64,000 nucleotides of DNA from Achromobacter xylosoxidans (GCF_002192695.1 NZ_MTLG01000110.1:248001-312000), one strand, 5' to 3'. Counted from the first letter of the stretch, positions 41,346-51,741 are shown. Program-made: numbers and translations. Notes: a model not told the origin generated them from the sequence alone.

Positions 41346-42758
41346 CTATGCCGCGACAGATCCCTCTATCCCGAAGCGCTGCGCTGCCTGCAACAGCAGG
41401 CGCTCGCTGTCCGCGCGGCCCAGCAGTTCCAGGCCGACGGGTATGCCGCTCTCCGTGAAACCGATGGGCACGCTCAAGGCCGGCAATCCGGTCACCGCGG
41501 CAAGCAGGCCATTGCCGCCGCGTTGCGCTTGGCCCAGCAGTACCGGCGCGCCGCGCACGCTGGGATAGGCCAGCAGGTCCAGCTGGCCATGCTCCATGGC
41601 CGCCAACACCTCGTCGCGCAGCGTCTGGGCCCGTGCCAGAACCGCCAAGCGGCCGCTACCGTCGGGATCGCGCAGCGCATCGCGCTCGCGCAGCAAGGGC
41701 GCGACTTCGGGGTGGGGATAGCCGCCGTCCAGGATGTCCGCCAGGTTGCGCACGGGCAGCCCGGCGTCGCACAGGCAGCGCGCCAATGCATCGCGGAATT
41801 CATGGCCGGTGACGTTGGCGGCCGTCAGGCGCGCGTCTTCCAGAGCCAGTGCGACGGGCTGGACATGCGCGCCGTCGGCTTTCCAGCGGGCGAGAACCGC
41901 CCGGGCATGCCGGGAGACTTCCAGTTCCGCGGGGGCGGAACCGAAGAACGCGTCCAGCGTGCCTACGCGCCAGCCCGGGCTTGCGCCGCGGCTGCCGCCG
42001 TGCCGGCCATCCCAGGCTGCCATCACCGACCACAGGATTGCGAGATCCGCATGGCTGCGGGTCATGGGGCCGACCGTGTCCAGCGTCGGCGACAGCGGCA
42101 CCACGCCGGCGTTGCTGTAGCGTCCGGCCGTGGGGCGCAGGCCCCATACCTGGTTGAAGGCTGCGGGGATGCGGATCGAACCGCTGGTGTCGGTGCCTAT
42201 TGCGGCCGCCGCGAAGCTGGACGCCACGGCGACGGCGCTGCCGCCGCTGGATCCGCCAGGCACGCGCGCGGCGTCGTAGGCGTTGCGCGTGCGGCCGGAT
42301 AGTGAAGAAACGTTGGTGATGCCGCAGGCCAGTTCGTGCAGCGTGGTCTTGCCCAGCACGACGGCGCCGGCTTCGCGCAGCCGACGCACGACCTCGGCAT
42401 CGCGCCGCGGCCGGCGTGCGGCCAGCGCGAGCGAGCCCGCGGTGGCGGGCATGCCCGCGGCATCGATGTTGTCCTTGAGCAGAAGGGGAACGCCATGCAA
42501 CGGTCCCAGCGCCGCCCCGAGCTGCCTTTCCCTATCCCGATCGGCGGCCTCGGCCAGCGCCTGGCTGTTCAGCGCGATGACCGCGTTGAGCGCAGGCCCG
42601 GCCTGGTCGTGCGCCGCGATGCGCGCCAGGTAGGCGCGCACCAGGTCCATGGCGCTGAGCGAGCCTGCCGCCATGGCCGCCCGCAGCTCGGCAATGCCGC
42701 GGCCAAAGACCGGGTCGAGGCCAGGCAGGGGACCCGCCAGCAGGCGCGGCGCGCTCAT
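41346..42758 (-). CDS. amidase-signature family amidohydrolase
   Basis: The 470-residue protein has the Ser-cisSer-Lys triad of the amidase signature family: Lys95 in LLLKDNIDAAG, Ser171 in RVPGGSSGGSAVAVAS and Ser194 in IGTDTSGSIRIPAA. It hydrolyses an amide bond, releasing an acid and ammonia or amine. The ATG overlaps the preceding ABC ATPase stop by 4 bases (ATGA), so it is the last gene of the M81/peptide-transporter operon and should act on the imported substrate. Confidence 0.92.
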   Translation of the reverse strand: MSAPRLLAGPLPGLDPVFGRGIAELRAAMAAGSLSAMDLVRAYLARIAAHDQAGPALNAVIALNSQALAEAADRDRERQLGAALGPLHGVPLLLKDNIDAAGMPATAGSLALAARRPRRDAEVVRRLREAGAVVLGKTTLHELACGITNVSSLSGRTRNAYDAARVPGGSSGGSAVAVASSFAAAAIGTDTSGSIRIPAAFNQVWGLRPTAGRYSNAGVVPLSPTLDTVGPMTRSHADLAILWSVMAAWDGRHGGSRGASPGWRVGTLDAFFGSAPAELEVSRHARAVLARWKADGAHVQPVALALEDARLTAANVTGHEFRDALARCLCDAGLPVRNLADILDGGYPHPEVAPLLRERDALRDPDGSGRLAVLARAQTLRDEVLAAMEHGQLDLLAYPSVRGAPVLLGQAQRGGNGLLAAVTGLPALSVPIGFTESGIPVGLELLGRADSERLLLQAAQRFGIEGSVAA

Positions 42759-43762
42759 CGGAAGTGGCACGCCATCCAGTGCTGCCCGGCGTCCGAGCCG
42801 TCAGGCCGCTGGGTCAGGGCAGGCTGCTTCTCTTTGCACAGGGGCTGCGCCAGCGGGCAGCGCGTGTGGAAGCGGCAGCCGCTGGGCGGATTTGCCGGGC
42901 TGGGCGGATCGCCTTGCAGCAGCTTGCGCTGCGCGGGCTTGTGCGGATCCGGAACCGGCACCGCGGACAGCAGGATCTCGGTGTAGGGATGCAGCGGACG
43001 CGAGAACAGCGTGTCGCGGTCGGCGACCTCGACGATGCGGCCCAGGTACATCACCGCGACCCGATGGCTGATGTGGCGCACTACCGCCAGGTCATGCGCC
43101 ACGAACAGGTAGGCGATGCCCATTTCTTCCTGCAGGTCCATCAGCAGGTTGATCACCTGCGCCTGCACCGACACGTCCAGCGCGGACACGGGCTCGTCGC
43201 ACACGATCAGCTTGGGCCGCAGGGCCAGCGCGCGCGCGATGCCCAGGCGCTGCCGCTGGCCGCCGGAGAACTCATGGGGGAACTTCTTCATCGCCTCCGG
43301 ACGCAGGCCCACCTTGGAGAACAGCCAGGCGATCTCGTCGGCGCGGGCGCGGCCGCCCGAGGCCGGGAAGTTCTGCAGCGGTTCGCCGACGATGTCGCCT
43401 GCCGTCAGCCGGGGATTCAGCGACGCGTACGGGTCCTGGAAGATGATCTGCATGTCGCGCCGGCGGCTGCGCATCTGCTCGGCCGACAGCGCCAGGATTT
43501 CCTCGCCTTCCAGCCGCACGGATCCCGAGGTCGGCTGGATCAGGCGCAGCACGGATTTTCCGGTGGTGGTCTTGCCGCAGCCGGATTCGCCCACCAAGGC
43601 CAGGGTCTCGCCCTTGGCCACGGAAAAGGACACGCCGTCCACGGCCTGGATGACCTTGCGGCGCGGCTTGAACCAGCCGCCCGCGCCGGGGTAGTGCATT
43701 TTCAGGTCGCGCACTTCCAGCAAGGGCGTGGCCGGGGCGGCGGGCTGGTTGCGGGCGCTCAT
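42755..43762 (-). CDS. dipeptide/oligopeptide ABC transporter ATP-binding protein (DppF/OppF-like)
   Basis: The 335-residue cytoplasmic ATPase has Walker [10 protein letters not shown] near residue 57, signature [16 protein letters not shown], Walker [15 protein letters not shown], and the C-terminal oligopeptide-transporter Cys region [16 protein letters not shown], which often binds an iron-sulfur cluster. It overlaps the DppD-like gene (ATGA) and the amidase gene. It pairs with that second ATPase to power the importer. Confidence 0.93.
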   Translation of the reverse strand: MSARNQPAAPATPLLEVRDLKMHYPGAGGWFKPRRKVIQAVDGVSFSVAKGETLALVGESGCGKTTTGKSVLRLIQPTSGSVRLEGEEILALSAEQMRSRRRDMQIIFQDPYASLNPRLTAGDIVGEPLQNFPASGGRARADEIAWLFSKVGLRPEAMKKFPHEFSGGQRQRLGIARALALRPKLIVCDEPVSALDVSVQAQVINLLMDLQEEMGIAYLFVAHDLAVVRHISHRVAVMYLGRIVEVADRDTLFSRPLHPYTEILLSAVPVPDPHKPAQRKLLQGDPPSPANPPSGCRFHTRCPLAQPLCKEKQPALTQRPDGSDAGQHWMACHFR

Positions 43763-44829
43763 GCTTGGACTCCAGTGAGGGCGGCGCCAGGCGTCGCGGA
43801 AGCGGCCGCCTGCGGGGCAGGTTGCGCGGCGACGCGCACCGCTTCGTGACAGGCCACCACGTGGTCGCTGCCATGTTCCATCAGTTGCGGCGCTTCGGTG
43901 CGGCAACGTTCGGTGGCGTAGGCGCAGCGCGGCGCGAAGCTGCAGCCCTTGCCCAGCTCGCTGGGCGCGGGCACCATGCCAGGGATCTCGGCCAGCCGCT
44001 GCGTCGAGGTGTTCATCGAGGGCATCGATGCCATCAGCGCTCGCGTGTACGGGTGCAAGGGGCGGTCGAACAGCTCGGTGACGGGCGCTTCTTCCACCTT
44101 GCGGCCGGCGTACATCACCGCCACGCGATCACAGCATTCGGCCACCACGCCCAGGTCGTGGGTGATCAGCACGATGCCCATGCCCAGGCTTTGCTGCAGG
44201 CTGCGCAGCAGGTCCACGATCTGCGCCTGGATGGTCACGTCCAGCGCCGTGGTCGGCTCGTCGGCGATCAGCACCTCGGGATTACAGGCCAGGGCCAGCG
44301 CGATCATCACGCGCTGCCGCATGCCGCCGGACAGCTGGTACGGATACTCGTGCACGCGCCGTTCGGGTTCGGCGATCTGCACCAGGCGCAGCATTTCCTC
44401 GGCGCGGCGGTAGGCCTCGCGGCGGCCGAGCTTCTGGTGCAGCATGACCGTTTCCGCGATCTGCCGGCCCACCGTCAGCACGGGGTTCAACGAGGTCATC
44501 GGCTCCTGGAAGATCATCGAGATCCGGTTGCCGCGGATCTGGCGCATCTGTTTTTCGGTCAGGCCCAGCAGGTCGGTGCCGCGATAGCGGATCTGGCCGC
44601 CGGCATAGCGCCCGGGCGGCGTCGGGATCAGCCGCAGGATGGACAGCGCGGTGACGCTCTTGCCGCAGCCGGACTCGCCGACCACGCCCAGCGTGCGGCC
44701 AGCCCGCACCTGGTAGGACACGCCGTCCACCGAACGCACGGTGCCGGACACGGTATCGAAGTAGGTGCGCAGGTTGTCGACTTCGAGCAGCACGTCGCCC
44801 GGGGCGACGGCGGCGGGGGATATAGCCAT
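43759..44829 (-). CDS. dipeptide/oligopeptide ABC transporter ATP-binding protein (DppD/OppD-like)
   Basis: The 356-residue ATPase has Walker [10 protein letters not shown] near residue 52, signature [20 protein letters not shown], Walker [21 protein letters not shown] and the C-terminal [14 protein letters not shown] Cys cluster of the Opp/Dpp family. It follows the DppC-like permease by 16 bases. Confidence 0.93.
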   Translation of the reverse strand: MAISPAAVAPGDVLLEVDNLRTYFDTVSGTVRSVDGVSYQVRAGRTLGVVGESGCGKSVTALSILRLIPTPPGRYAGGQIRYRGTDLLGLTEKQMRQIRGNRISMIFQEPMTSLNPVLTVGRQIAETVMLHQKLGRREAYRRAEEMLRLVQIAEPERRVHEYPYQLSGGMRQRVMIALALACNPEVLIADEPTTALDVTIQAQIVDLLRSLQQSLGMGIVLITHDLGVVAECCDRVAVMYAGRKVEEAPVTELFDRPLHPYTRALMASMPSMNTSTQRLAEIPGMVPAPSELGKGCSFAPRCAYATERCRTEAPQLMEHGSDHVVACHEAVRVAAQPAPQAAASATPGAALTGVQA

Positions 44830-44845
44830 GGCGTGCTCCCAGGTC

Positions 44846-45739
44846 TTAGCGTTGATTGGCCAGGCGGGGGTCGAGCGCGTCGCGCAGGCCGTCGCCCATC
44901 AGGTTGATCGCCAGCACGGTGATGGCCAGCAGGATGCCTGGGTACAGGATGGTGTAGAACGCCACCGCCACGTAGTTGCGGGCGTCGGCCATCATGTTGC
45001 CCCAGCTGGGCACCTGGGCCGGCACGCCTACGCCCAGGAACGACAGCACCGCCTCGGTCAGCACCGCGGTGGCGGCGATGAACGTGGCCTGCACCACCAG
45101 CGGCGTCACCATGTTGGGCAGCACGTGGCGGCGCAGGATCACCGGCAGGCGCGTGCCTATGGCGTGGGCGGCCTCGACGTAGAGCTGTTCGCGCAGCGTC
45201 AACGCCAGGGACCGCACCAGGCGCACCACGCGCGGCACCTGCGGGATCGCGATGGCGATGATCACCGTGGTCAGGCTGGCGCGGATCACTGCCATCAAGG
45301 CGATGGCCAGCAGGATGTCGGGGATGGCCATCATGCCGTCCATGATGCGCATGATGATGGCGTCGGCCCAGCGCACGAAGCCCGCCAGCAGGCCCAGCAC
45401 CACGCCGACCGCCGTGGCGATCAGCGCCACCACGATGGCGACGACGAGCGACACGCGGCCGCCCCAGACCACGCGGCTGAATACGTCTCGGCCCAGCGCG
45501 TCGGTGCCGAAGTAATGCTCGGCCGACGGCGGCTTCATGCGTTGCAGCGGATTGATGTTGATGGGGTTGTGCGTGGCGATCCAGGGCGCGGCGGCTGCCA
45601 GCGTCGCCACGATCAGCAACAGCGCCAGGCCCAGGATCAAGGTGGGGTGCTTGCGTATCCAGCGCCAGCGGCGGCCGCTGGCGCTCAGCGCCTCGTGCAG
45701 CACCACGGGCGGGCTGGTGGAAATAGAGCTTTCTGACAT
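44846..45739 (-). CDS. dipeptide/oligopeptide ABC transporter permease (DppC-like)
   Basis: The 297-residue protein has the N-terminal anchor ([20 protein letters not shown]) and permease core with the EAA-type loop ([20 protein letters not shown]). [20 protein letters not shown] is the usual DppC/OppC signature. It forms a heterodimer with the DppB-like permease encoded just upstream. Confidence 0.94.
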   Translation of the reverse strand: MSESSISTSPPVVLHEALSASGRRWRWIRKHPTLILGLALLLIVATLAAAAPWIATHNPININPLQRMKPPSAEHYFGTDALGRDVFSRVVWGGRVSLVVAIVVALIATAVGVVLGLLAGFVRWADAIIMRIMDGMMAIPDILLAIALMAVIRASLTTVIIAIAIPQVPRVVRLVRSLALTLREQLYVEAAHAIGTRLPVILRRHVLPNMVTPLVVQATFIAATAVLTEAVLSFLGVGVPAQVPSWGNMMADARNYVAVAFYTILYPGILLAITVLAINLMGDGLRDALDPRLANQR

Positions 45740-45758
45740 GATTCTTCCCTGCGGCGGC

Positions 45759-46694
45759 TCAGTAACGGATGCGAGGATCGAACAGCCGGTAGCTGAGGTC
45801 GATCAGCAGATTGATCAGCACGTAGGTGCCCGCCGATAGCAGCAGCACGCTCTGGATCACCGGATAGTCGTGGTGCTGGACGGCGTCGATGACCAGGCGG
45901 CCGATGCCGGGAATGGCGAACACCGTCTCGGTCACGACCACGCCGCCGATCAGCAGCGCGATGCCCACGCCCACCGTGGTGGCGATGGGGATGGCGGCAT
46001 TGCGCAGTGCGTGCTCCAGCACCGGCAGCACCGCCAGGCCCTTGGCGCGCGCCGTGCGGATGTAGTCCTCGTGCAGCACCTCCACCACGGTTGCACGGGT
46101 CATGCGGGTGATCAGCGCGATGTACACCAGCGCCAGGTTGATACAGGGCAGGGTCAGGTTGCGCAGCCAGGGCCCCACGCCCTCGGACAGGCTGACATAG
46201 CCCTGCACCGGCAGCCATTGCAGCTTGATGGCGAAGCCGTAGATCAGCAGGTAGCCGACCAGGAACACCGGCACTGAAAACGCCAGCACGGCGAACAGCA
46301 TCACCAGGCGGTCGACCCAGGTGCCGGCGCGGTAGGCGGCCAGCACGCCCAGCGGCACGGCCACGACGATGGAAACCAGCATCGTGAGCGCGGCAATGGA
46401 CAAGGTGGGTTCCACCCGCTGCGCCAGCAGCTGCGTCACGGGCACGTGGGTGAAGATGGACGTGCCCAGGTCGCCTTGCAGCAGTTTGCCCGCCCACAGC
46501 CCGAACTGCCGCCACAGCGGCTCGTCCAGGCCCAGCGCCACGCGCAGCTTGGCGATGTCGTCGGCGGAGGCGAAATCTCCGGCGATGAGCGCCGCCGGAT
46601 CTCCCGGCGACAGGTGGATCAGCAGGAAGACGATCACCGCCACCACTGCCATGACAGGCACGATGGCTAGCACTCGCCGGATGATGTAACCCAT
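45759..46694 (-). CDS. dipeptide/oligopeptide ABC transporter permease (DppB-like)
   Basis: The 311-residue protein begins with the DppB-type N-terminus MGYIIRRVLAIVPVMAVVAV and ends with VLLLSAGTYVLINLLIDLSY RLFDPRIRY-type sequence. EAA loop: VLHEDYIRTARAKGLAVLPV. Multiple membrane helices. It lies between the substrate-binding protein and DppC-like permease genes. Confidence 0.94.
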   Translation of the reverse strand: MGYIIRRVLAIVPVMAVVAVIVFLLIHLSPGDPAALIAGDFASADDIAKLRVALGLDEPLWRQFGLWAGKLLQGDLGTSIFTHVPVTQLLAQRVEPTLSIAALTMLVSIVVAVPLGVLAAYRAGTWVDRLVMLFAVLAFSVPVFLVGYLLIYGFAIKLQWLPVQGYVSLSEGVGPWLRNLTLPCINLALVYIALITRMTRATVVEVLHEDYIRTARAKGLAVLPVLEHALRNAAIPIATTVGVGIALLIGGVVVTETVFAIPGIGRLVIDAVQHHDYPVIQSVLLLSAGTYVLINLLIDLSYRLFDPRIRY

Positions 46695-46728
46695 GGTTGT
46701 CTCGCGTATCGATTAGGCTGGTTGCGGA

Positions 46729-48312
46729 CTACTTGTCCAGCACCCACAGGTTCGGCAGGCTCCAGATCTTCTCCGCGTTCTTCAGGCTGTTGTGCGAAGC
46801 GAATGCCCGCGAATACTGGCCCACCGAGATTGCGGGGAAAGCCTCATAGGCGCGCTCCTGGAACAGGTCGAGGACGCGCTTGCGCTCATCCGAACTGGTG
46901 GCCGCGATCCACTGGGCGCGCAGTTCGTCCAGCTTCTTGTCGCAGGGCCAGCCGGGCAGGCTGTTGCCGCACACCGCGCCCAGGTAGGTGTTGCTGATGG
47001 GCGAGTCGACGTTGAATTCGGAGGCGGCCGACAGGAAGATGTTCCAGCCGCCCTTGTCGATGGATTCCTTGCGGGCGCGGCGGGCGGTCAGCGTGGCCCA
47101 GTCCATGGACTGGATGTCGAGGTTGACGCCGATGTCCTGCAGCGCCTGGATGGCGACCAGCGTGGCGGAGTTCAGGTAGGCCAGGTCGGTGGGAAGCAGG
47201 ATCGCAATCTTCTCGCCCTTGTATCCGGCTTCGGCCAGCAGCTTCTTGGCCAGCGCGGGATCGGGCTTGGCATAGGGCGCCGCGCCGGCGGTGGTGTCGT
47301 TGGGGCCGCCGCAGATGAAGACCGTGGCGCAATACTTCATGCGCAGGTCGTCCGGGTAGCCCATGGCGGCGGTGAACTTGTCCTGGTCCACCAGGTGGGC
47401 CACGGCCTGGCGCGCCTTCTCGTTGTTGAACGGCGGCATGGACTGGTTCAGGATGATGTAGCCCTGGGCGCGCTCCATCACGCCGATCTTGACGTTCTTG
47501 TTGCCGCGCAAGGCGTCGATGTAGTCCGCCGGCGCTTGTTCGATCATATCGACTTCGCCGTTGGTCAGCGCGGCGGTGGCGCTATTGGAATCGGGAAGCA
47601 CGCGCCATTCCACGCGCGGGATGTGCGGGGTCTTGTTGCCGGCCAGGCCGTCGGCCTGGGCCTTGGGGCCGACGTAGTTCGGGTTCTGCTCGAACACGAT
47701 CTTGCTGCCGGGCACCCATTCTGCGCGCTTGAAGAGGTAGGGGCCGGAGCCTACGACCTCGGTCAGCGGGCGGTCGGCCGGCTGCGAGGCCAGGCGCTGG
47801 GGCAGGATGAACGCGGGATAGCTGGACACCTTCGCCAGGCCTTCGAGCACCAGGTCGAACGGCTGGTCCAGCGTCAGCTTGAAGGTGCTGGCGTCCACCG
47901 CTTCCCACTTGCCGCCGGCGCGCGTGATGGCCTGGCCGATGTTGTCGCGCGCGGACCAGCGCTGCAGGGACGCGATCACGTCGGCGGTGGTCAGCGCCTG
48001 GCCGTCGCTGAACTTCAGGCCGGGCAGCAGCGTGAAGGTCCAGGTCTTCTTGTCGTCGCTGGCCGAGTATTTCTCTACCATCTGCGGCTGCGGCTTGCTG
48101 TGCGAGTCCATCGCGAACAGCGTGTCGTACACCATGTAGCCGAAGTTGCGCGTGATGTAGGCGGTGGTGAAGGTCGGGTCCAGCACCTTCAGGTCGGCGT
48201 GCGGCACGATGCGCAGGGTCTTGGCCTGCTGCGCGTGCGCCGGCGCGGCGCCAAGGGTGAAGGCCAGGCCGAGCGTGGCCGTCGAGAACAGGCAAAGCAG
48301 GCGTTTTTTCAT
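46729..48312 (-). CDS. peptide/nickel-type ABC substrate-binding protein (family 5)
   Basis: The 527-residue protein has a signal peptide (MKKRLLCLFSTATLGLAFTL, APAHAQQA) and the family 5 fold: LKVLDPTFTTAYITRNFGYM, WTFTLLPGLKFSDGQALTTA (the family signature region) and VVGSGPYLFKRAEWVPGSKI. It binds peptides or other amide-containing molecules in the periplasm. It follows an M81 metallopeptidase on the same strand and precedes the permeases. Confidence 0.93.
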   Translation of the reverse strand: MKKRLLCLFSTATLGLAFTLGAAPAHAQQAKTLRIVPHADLKVLDPTFTTAYITRNFGYMVYDTLFAMDSHSKPQPQMVEKYSASDDKKTWTFTLLPGLKFSDGQALTTADVIASLQRWSARDNIGQAITRAGGKWEAVDASTFKLTLDQPFDLVLEGLAKVSSYPAFILPQRLASQPADRPLTEVVGSGPYLFKRAEWVPGSKIVFEQNPNYVGPKAQADGLAGNKTPHIPRVEWRVLPDSNSATAALTNGEVDMIEQAPADYIDALRGNKNVKIGVMERAQGYIILNQSMPPFNNEKARQAVAHLVDQDKFTAAMGYPDDLRMKYCATVFICGGPNDTTAGAAPYAKPDPALAKKLLAEAGYKGEKIAILLPTDLAYLNSATLVAIQALQDIGVNLDIQSMDWATLTARRARKESIDKGGWNIFLSAASEFNVDSPISNTYLGAVCGNSLPGWPCDKKLDELRAQWIAATSSDERKRVLDLFQERAYEAFPAISVGQYSRAFASHNSLKNAEKIWSLPNLWVLDK

Positions 48313-48369
48313 CGCGCTAGGCTCCCATCTTGTTGGTGGATGCGCCGGCGTCCACGCGCCGGCAGGGTC

Positions 48370-49809
48370 TTACAGCGGCCACTTGGGCAGCCGGATATTG
48401 CGGTACGTGAGCGTCTTCCAGTCGGGCGTGGCGACGCCTTTGCCGCCGACATAGATGATGTGGCGCGCGACCTTGGAGAACGAGGCATGGAAATGCTGGG
48501 CCGACTTGACCACCACGATCTTCCTGGAAGAAAGATCGCAGCCCAGCTGCGTGAACAGGTCCATGTTGATGGCCTGGTTGCGCAGCGAGGTCAGCACGAT
48601 CTCGATGCCCTGGGTCTCGACCAGGGCGCAGTCGCCCATGGCCGCCGGCGCGCCGGACAGGCCCGTCATGATCAGGTCGGCCTGGATGGCCTTGACCGTG
48701 CAGCGCAGGTCCAGCGGATCGCCGGACAGCGGGCCGACCTTGCCGCCGATGCGCAGGTCCAGCTCCGCGCCGGGGCCGGCGTCGAAGGCGATGCGCGCCG
48801 ACACCGGATCCCACATGGGGCCTAGCGCCGCGTTCGTCACGCCTCGTTCCAGCATGCGGCTCAGGACAAATGTGGCGTCGCCGGGCGCGCCGCTGCCGGG
48901 ATTGTCGGGCCGGTCGGCCAGCACCACCGGACCGTCGCCGAAGGCCAAGGCTTCATCCAGCGCCTGGTCCACGCTGCGGTAGGGCACCATGAGCTGTTCG
49001 CGCATGCCGATGAGCTCATCGGCCAGGCGGCGCGCCAGCGTTTGCGCAAGCGCGGCATCGCCATCGGCGTAGACCAGCACCTTGGTGCCCATTTCCGGCA
49101 CGTCGCCGGTGGCGAAGCCCTGCGCCGCCGAGATCGACAGGATGCCGTCGCGGCCTTCCAGCGCCTTGATGCGGCTGACGAAGCCCTGCGCCGGTTCGCG
49201 CGTGGTGTGCATGGGCACGATCATTTCGCAGTCGATCAATGCCGCGACGGGCCGCGTGCGGCCGGCCTGCGCGTCCAGGCACAAGGCCAGCAGGTCTTCC
49301 GCGCGTTCGCGGATGTCGGTGTGGGGATATTCCTTGAACAGCACCAGCACCGTGGCCTGTTCCACCATCAGCGGCGTCAGGTGCGCGTGCGGGTCCAGTT
49401 CTGCGCCCACCACCACATCGGGTCCGACGATCTCGCGCACGCGGCGCAGGATGTCGCCCTCGCAGTCGTCGTAGCCGTCGGCCACCATGGCGCCGTGCAG
49501 GCCCAGCAAGACCATGTCCACCGGCATGGCCGCGCGCAGGTCGGCCAGGATCTGGTCGCGCAGCGTCTCATAGGCGGCGCGGGTGGTCGTGCCGCCCGGC
49601 TGCGCGGACGTCACCAGGCCTTCGGCCAGCGTCCAGCCGGCTTCGCGGCCGCGCTGGCGCGCCACGAATAGCGGCGCGCCGGCGAAGGTCACCGTGTCCG
49701 GATGCGTACCCGCCGGGTAGTAGTCGCGGTCCTGGAAGGAGGCGAGGCTGGTGGGCATGGGCGCGAAGGTGTTGGTTTCGGTGCCCAGGCCGGCGCTGAA
49801 GATCTTCAT
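48370..49809 (-). CDS. M81-family metallopeptidase (MlrC-like), paralogue 1
   Basis: The 479-residue protein has the M81 N-terminal domain (MKIFSAGLGTETNTFAPMPT, MVLLGLHGAMVADGYDDCEG, AELDPHAHLTPLMVEQATVL with probable metal ligands) and MlrC C-terminal domain (GPVVLADRPDNPGSGAPGDA, KVGPLSGDPLDL). The first characterised member, MlrC, cleaves linearised microcystin, but most are of unknown substrate and often sit with Dpp-type transporters, as here. It is first in the transporter/amidase operon. The ATG at 49809 is set by family alignment with its paralogue. Confidence 0.9.
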   Translation of the reverse strand: MKIFSAGLGTETNTFAPMPTSLASFQDRDYYPAGTHPDTVTFAGAPLFVARQRGREAGWTLAEGLVTSAQPGGTTTRAAYETLRDQILADLRAAMPVDMVLLGLHGAMVADGYDDCEGDILRRVREIVGPDVVVGAELDPHAHLTPLMVEQATVLVLFKEYPHTDIRERAEDLLALCLDAQAGRTRPVAALIDCEMIVPMHTTREPAQGFVSRIKALEGRDGILSISAAQGFATGDVPEMGTKVLVYADGDAALAQTLARRLADELIGMREQLMVPYRSVDQALDEALAFGDGPVVLADRPDNPGSGAPGDATFVLSRMLERGVTNAALGPMWDPVSARIAFDAGPGAELDLRIGGKVGPLSGDPLDLRCTVKAIQADLIMTGLSGAPAAMGDCALVETQGIEIVLTSLRNQAINMDLFTQLGCDLSSRKIVVVKSAQHFHASFSKVARHIIYVGGKGVATPDWKTLTYRNIRLPKWPL

Positions 49810-50257
49810 GGCCGGGCCCCCGGACAGGCTGCTGCATGCGCCGCGGCGCGTGCGGCGTTCCAGGTCGACGACATAGCTTTCCCCTTGTATGGATCGGATT
49901 TCCGTCACTGCCGCCACATGAAAGGGGGCCTTGCGTTCCGTACCGCGGATCATCGGCGGCACACAAGCGAGGCACAAATAGCTAACGAGCGCCCATGGAT
50001 AACCCAAGGTTATGGTGTGCGGTTTTTCGGGGAAAATCGCGGCAAAAAGCGCGCAGATCGGCTGCATTTAAGGGAAAACGATAGGGCAGCCCAAAGCGCT
50101 TGCGCGCACATATGAAAGGTTATGGACAGTTCACGATTTGGAATTTGTAGGCTTGCGCAGGCCGGACCAGAATCAAGCCCTGATCCGGGCCGCATGCCTA
50201 GCGCGGTCCGTTGCCTTTCCATCCCCTAGCGGCGCGCCGCGCCCTGGAGCCACTCCC
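49810..50257. other. 448-base divergent promoter region between the two M81 genes
   Basis: It contains no convincing gene. A dyad ATAACC-CAA-GGTTAT lies at 49999-50013, and AAGGTTATGG occurs at 50006-50015 and again at 50116-50125, so it is a likely regulator-binding zone. An AT-richer patch around 50020-50140 probably carries one of the promoters. Confidence 0.55.
49999..50013. promoter_or_regulatory. ATAACC-N3-GGTTAT dyad, candidate operator
   Basis: Perfect 6-base arms with a 3-base spacer; the right arm extends to AAGGTTATGG, which is repeated in the same orientation at 50116-50125. The site sits in the centre of the M81 divergent region. The regulator is not in the immediate neighbourhood. 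Confidence 0.45.
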
Positions 50258-51700
50258 ATGCGCATATTCACCGGCGCCCTTGCCACGGAAACCAATACCT
50301 TTTCGCCCTTGCCGACCGGGCTCGCCGCGTTCAAGTCGCGCGAGTACCTGCCCGGCGGCACCCATCCCGATCACATGACGTTCTACGCGGGGCCGCTGTG
50401 GGCCGCGCGCCAGCGCGCCCGGGACGGCGGGTGGACATTGATCGAAGGACTGGTGGCGTCCGCGCAGCCGGGCGGCACGACCACGCGCGCCGCCTATGAA
50501 ACGCTGCGCGACGAGCTGCTTGCCGACCTGCGCGCGGCGCTGCCGGTGGACATGGTGCTGCTGGGCTTGCATGGCGCCATGGTGGCCGACGGCTACGACG
50601 ATTGTGAAGGCGATCTCCTGCGCCGCGTGCGCGAGATCGTCGGCCCCGGCGTGGTGGTGGGCGCGGAGCTGGACCCGCACGCGCACCTGACGCCGCTGAT
50701 GGTGGAACAGGCCACGGTGCTGGTGCTGTTCAAGGAGTATCCCCACATCGACGTGCTGGAACGCGCCGAAGACCTGCTGGCCCTGTGCCTGGACGCACAG
50801 GCCGGCCGCACGCGGCCCGTGGCCGCGCTGGTCGACTGCGACATGATCGTGCCGATGCACACCACCCGCGAGCCCGCGCAGGGCTTCGTCAGCCGCATGA
50901 AGGCGCTGGAAGGCCGCGACGGCATTCTGTCGGTGTCGGCGGCGCAAGGCTTCGCCACCGGCGACGTGCCGGAAATGGGCACCAAGGTGCTGGTCTACGC
51001 CGATGGCGACGCGGCCTGCGCGCAAACGCTGGCGCGCCAATTGGCCGACGAACTCATCGCGATGCGCGAACAGTTGATGGTGCCGTACCGCGGCGTGGAC
51101 CAGGCGCTGGACGAAGCCCTGGCCTATGGCGACGGCCCCATCGTGCTGGCTGACCGTTCGGACAACCCCGGCAGCGGCGCGGCCGGCGACTCTACCTATC
51201 TGCTGGCCAGGATGCGCGAGCGCGGCATACGCAATGCCGCCATCGGCCCCCTGTGGGATCCGGTGGCCGCTCGCATCGCGTTTGACGCCGGCCCCGGCGC
51301 GGAGCTGGACCTGCGCATCGGCGGCAAGGTAGGTCCGTTGTCAGGCAGTCCCGTGGATGCGCGCTGCGTGGTGGTGTCCACGCATGCGGACATGTTCATG
51401 ACAGGCAACTCCAACACCCGCATCGCCCTGGGCGACTGCGCGCTGGTCGACGTGGACGGCATCCTGGTCGCGCTGGTCTCGCTGCGCACCCAGGCCTATC
51501 ACACCGACCTCTTCACGCAGCTGGGTTGCGACCTGACGGCGCAGCGCCTGATCGTGGTGAAGTCCGCGCATCACTTCCATGCCAAGTACGCGCCCTTGGC
51601 CAAGGCGGTGCTGTATGTGGCCGCGCCCGGTTCCGCCAGCCCGGATTGGCGCCGCCTGCCGTATCGCAAGGCCAGGCTGCCGAAGTGGCCGATCGCGTAG
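50258..51700 (+). CDS. M81-family metallopeptidase (MlrC-like), paralogue 2
   Basis: The 480-residue protein shares the full architecture with paralogue 1: MRIFTGALATETNTFSPLPT, GLHGAMVADGYDDCEGDLLR (about 103-122), ELDPHAHLTPLMVEQ (about 137-151), VLADRSDNPGSGAAGDSTYL, KVGPLSGSPVDARC and the C-terminal LPYRKARLPKWP. GGAG precedes the ATG. The two copies are nearly identical by eye from about residue 60 to 300 and more divergent at both ends. It is transcribed away from the transporter operon and converges on the TonB receptor gene. Confidence 0.9.
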   Translation: MRIFTGALATETNTFSPLPTGLAAFKSREYLPGGTHPDHMTFYAGPLWAARQRARDGGWTLIEGLVASAQPGGTTTRAAYETLRDELLADLRAALPVDMVLLGLHGAMVADGYDDCEGDLLRRVREIVGPGVVVGAELDPHAHLTPLMVEQATVLVLFKEYPHIDVLERAEDLLALCLDAQAGRTRPVAALVDCDMIVPMHTTREPAQGFVSRMKALEGRDGILSVSAAQGFATGDVPEMGTKVLVYADGDAACAQTLARQLADELIAMREQLMVPYRGVDQALDEALAYGDGPIVLADRSDNPGSGAAGDSTYLLARMRERGIRNAAIGPLWDPVAARIAFDAGPGAELDLRIGGKVGPLSGSPVDARCVVVSTHADMFMTGNSNTRIALGDCALVDVDGILVALVSLRTQAYHTDLFTQLGCDLTAQRLIVVKSAHHFHAKYAPLAKAVLYVAAPGSASPDWRRLPYRKARLPKWPIA

Positions 51701-51741
51701 CGGCGGGTCCGGCCGCGGCCGTTTGACTCGAGCGACTCGCG

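Noticed and set aside
49810-50257. Possible short ORFs in the M81 divergent region
   Set aside because: They are extensions or shadows of the M81 frames without own ribosome sites; the M81 starts at 49809 and 50258 are fixed by alignment of the paralogues.
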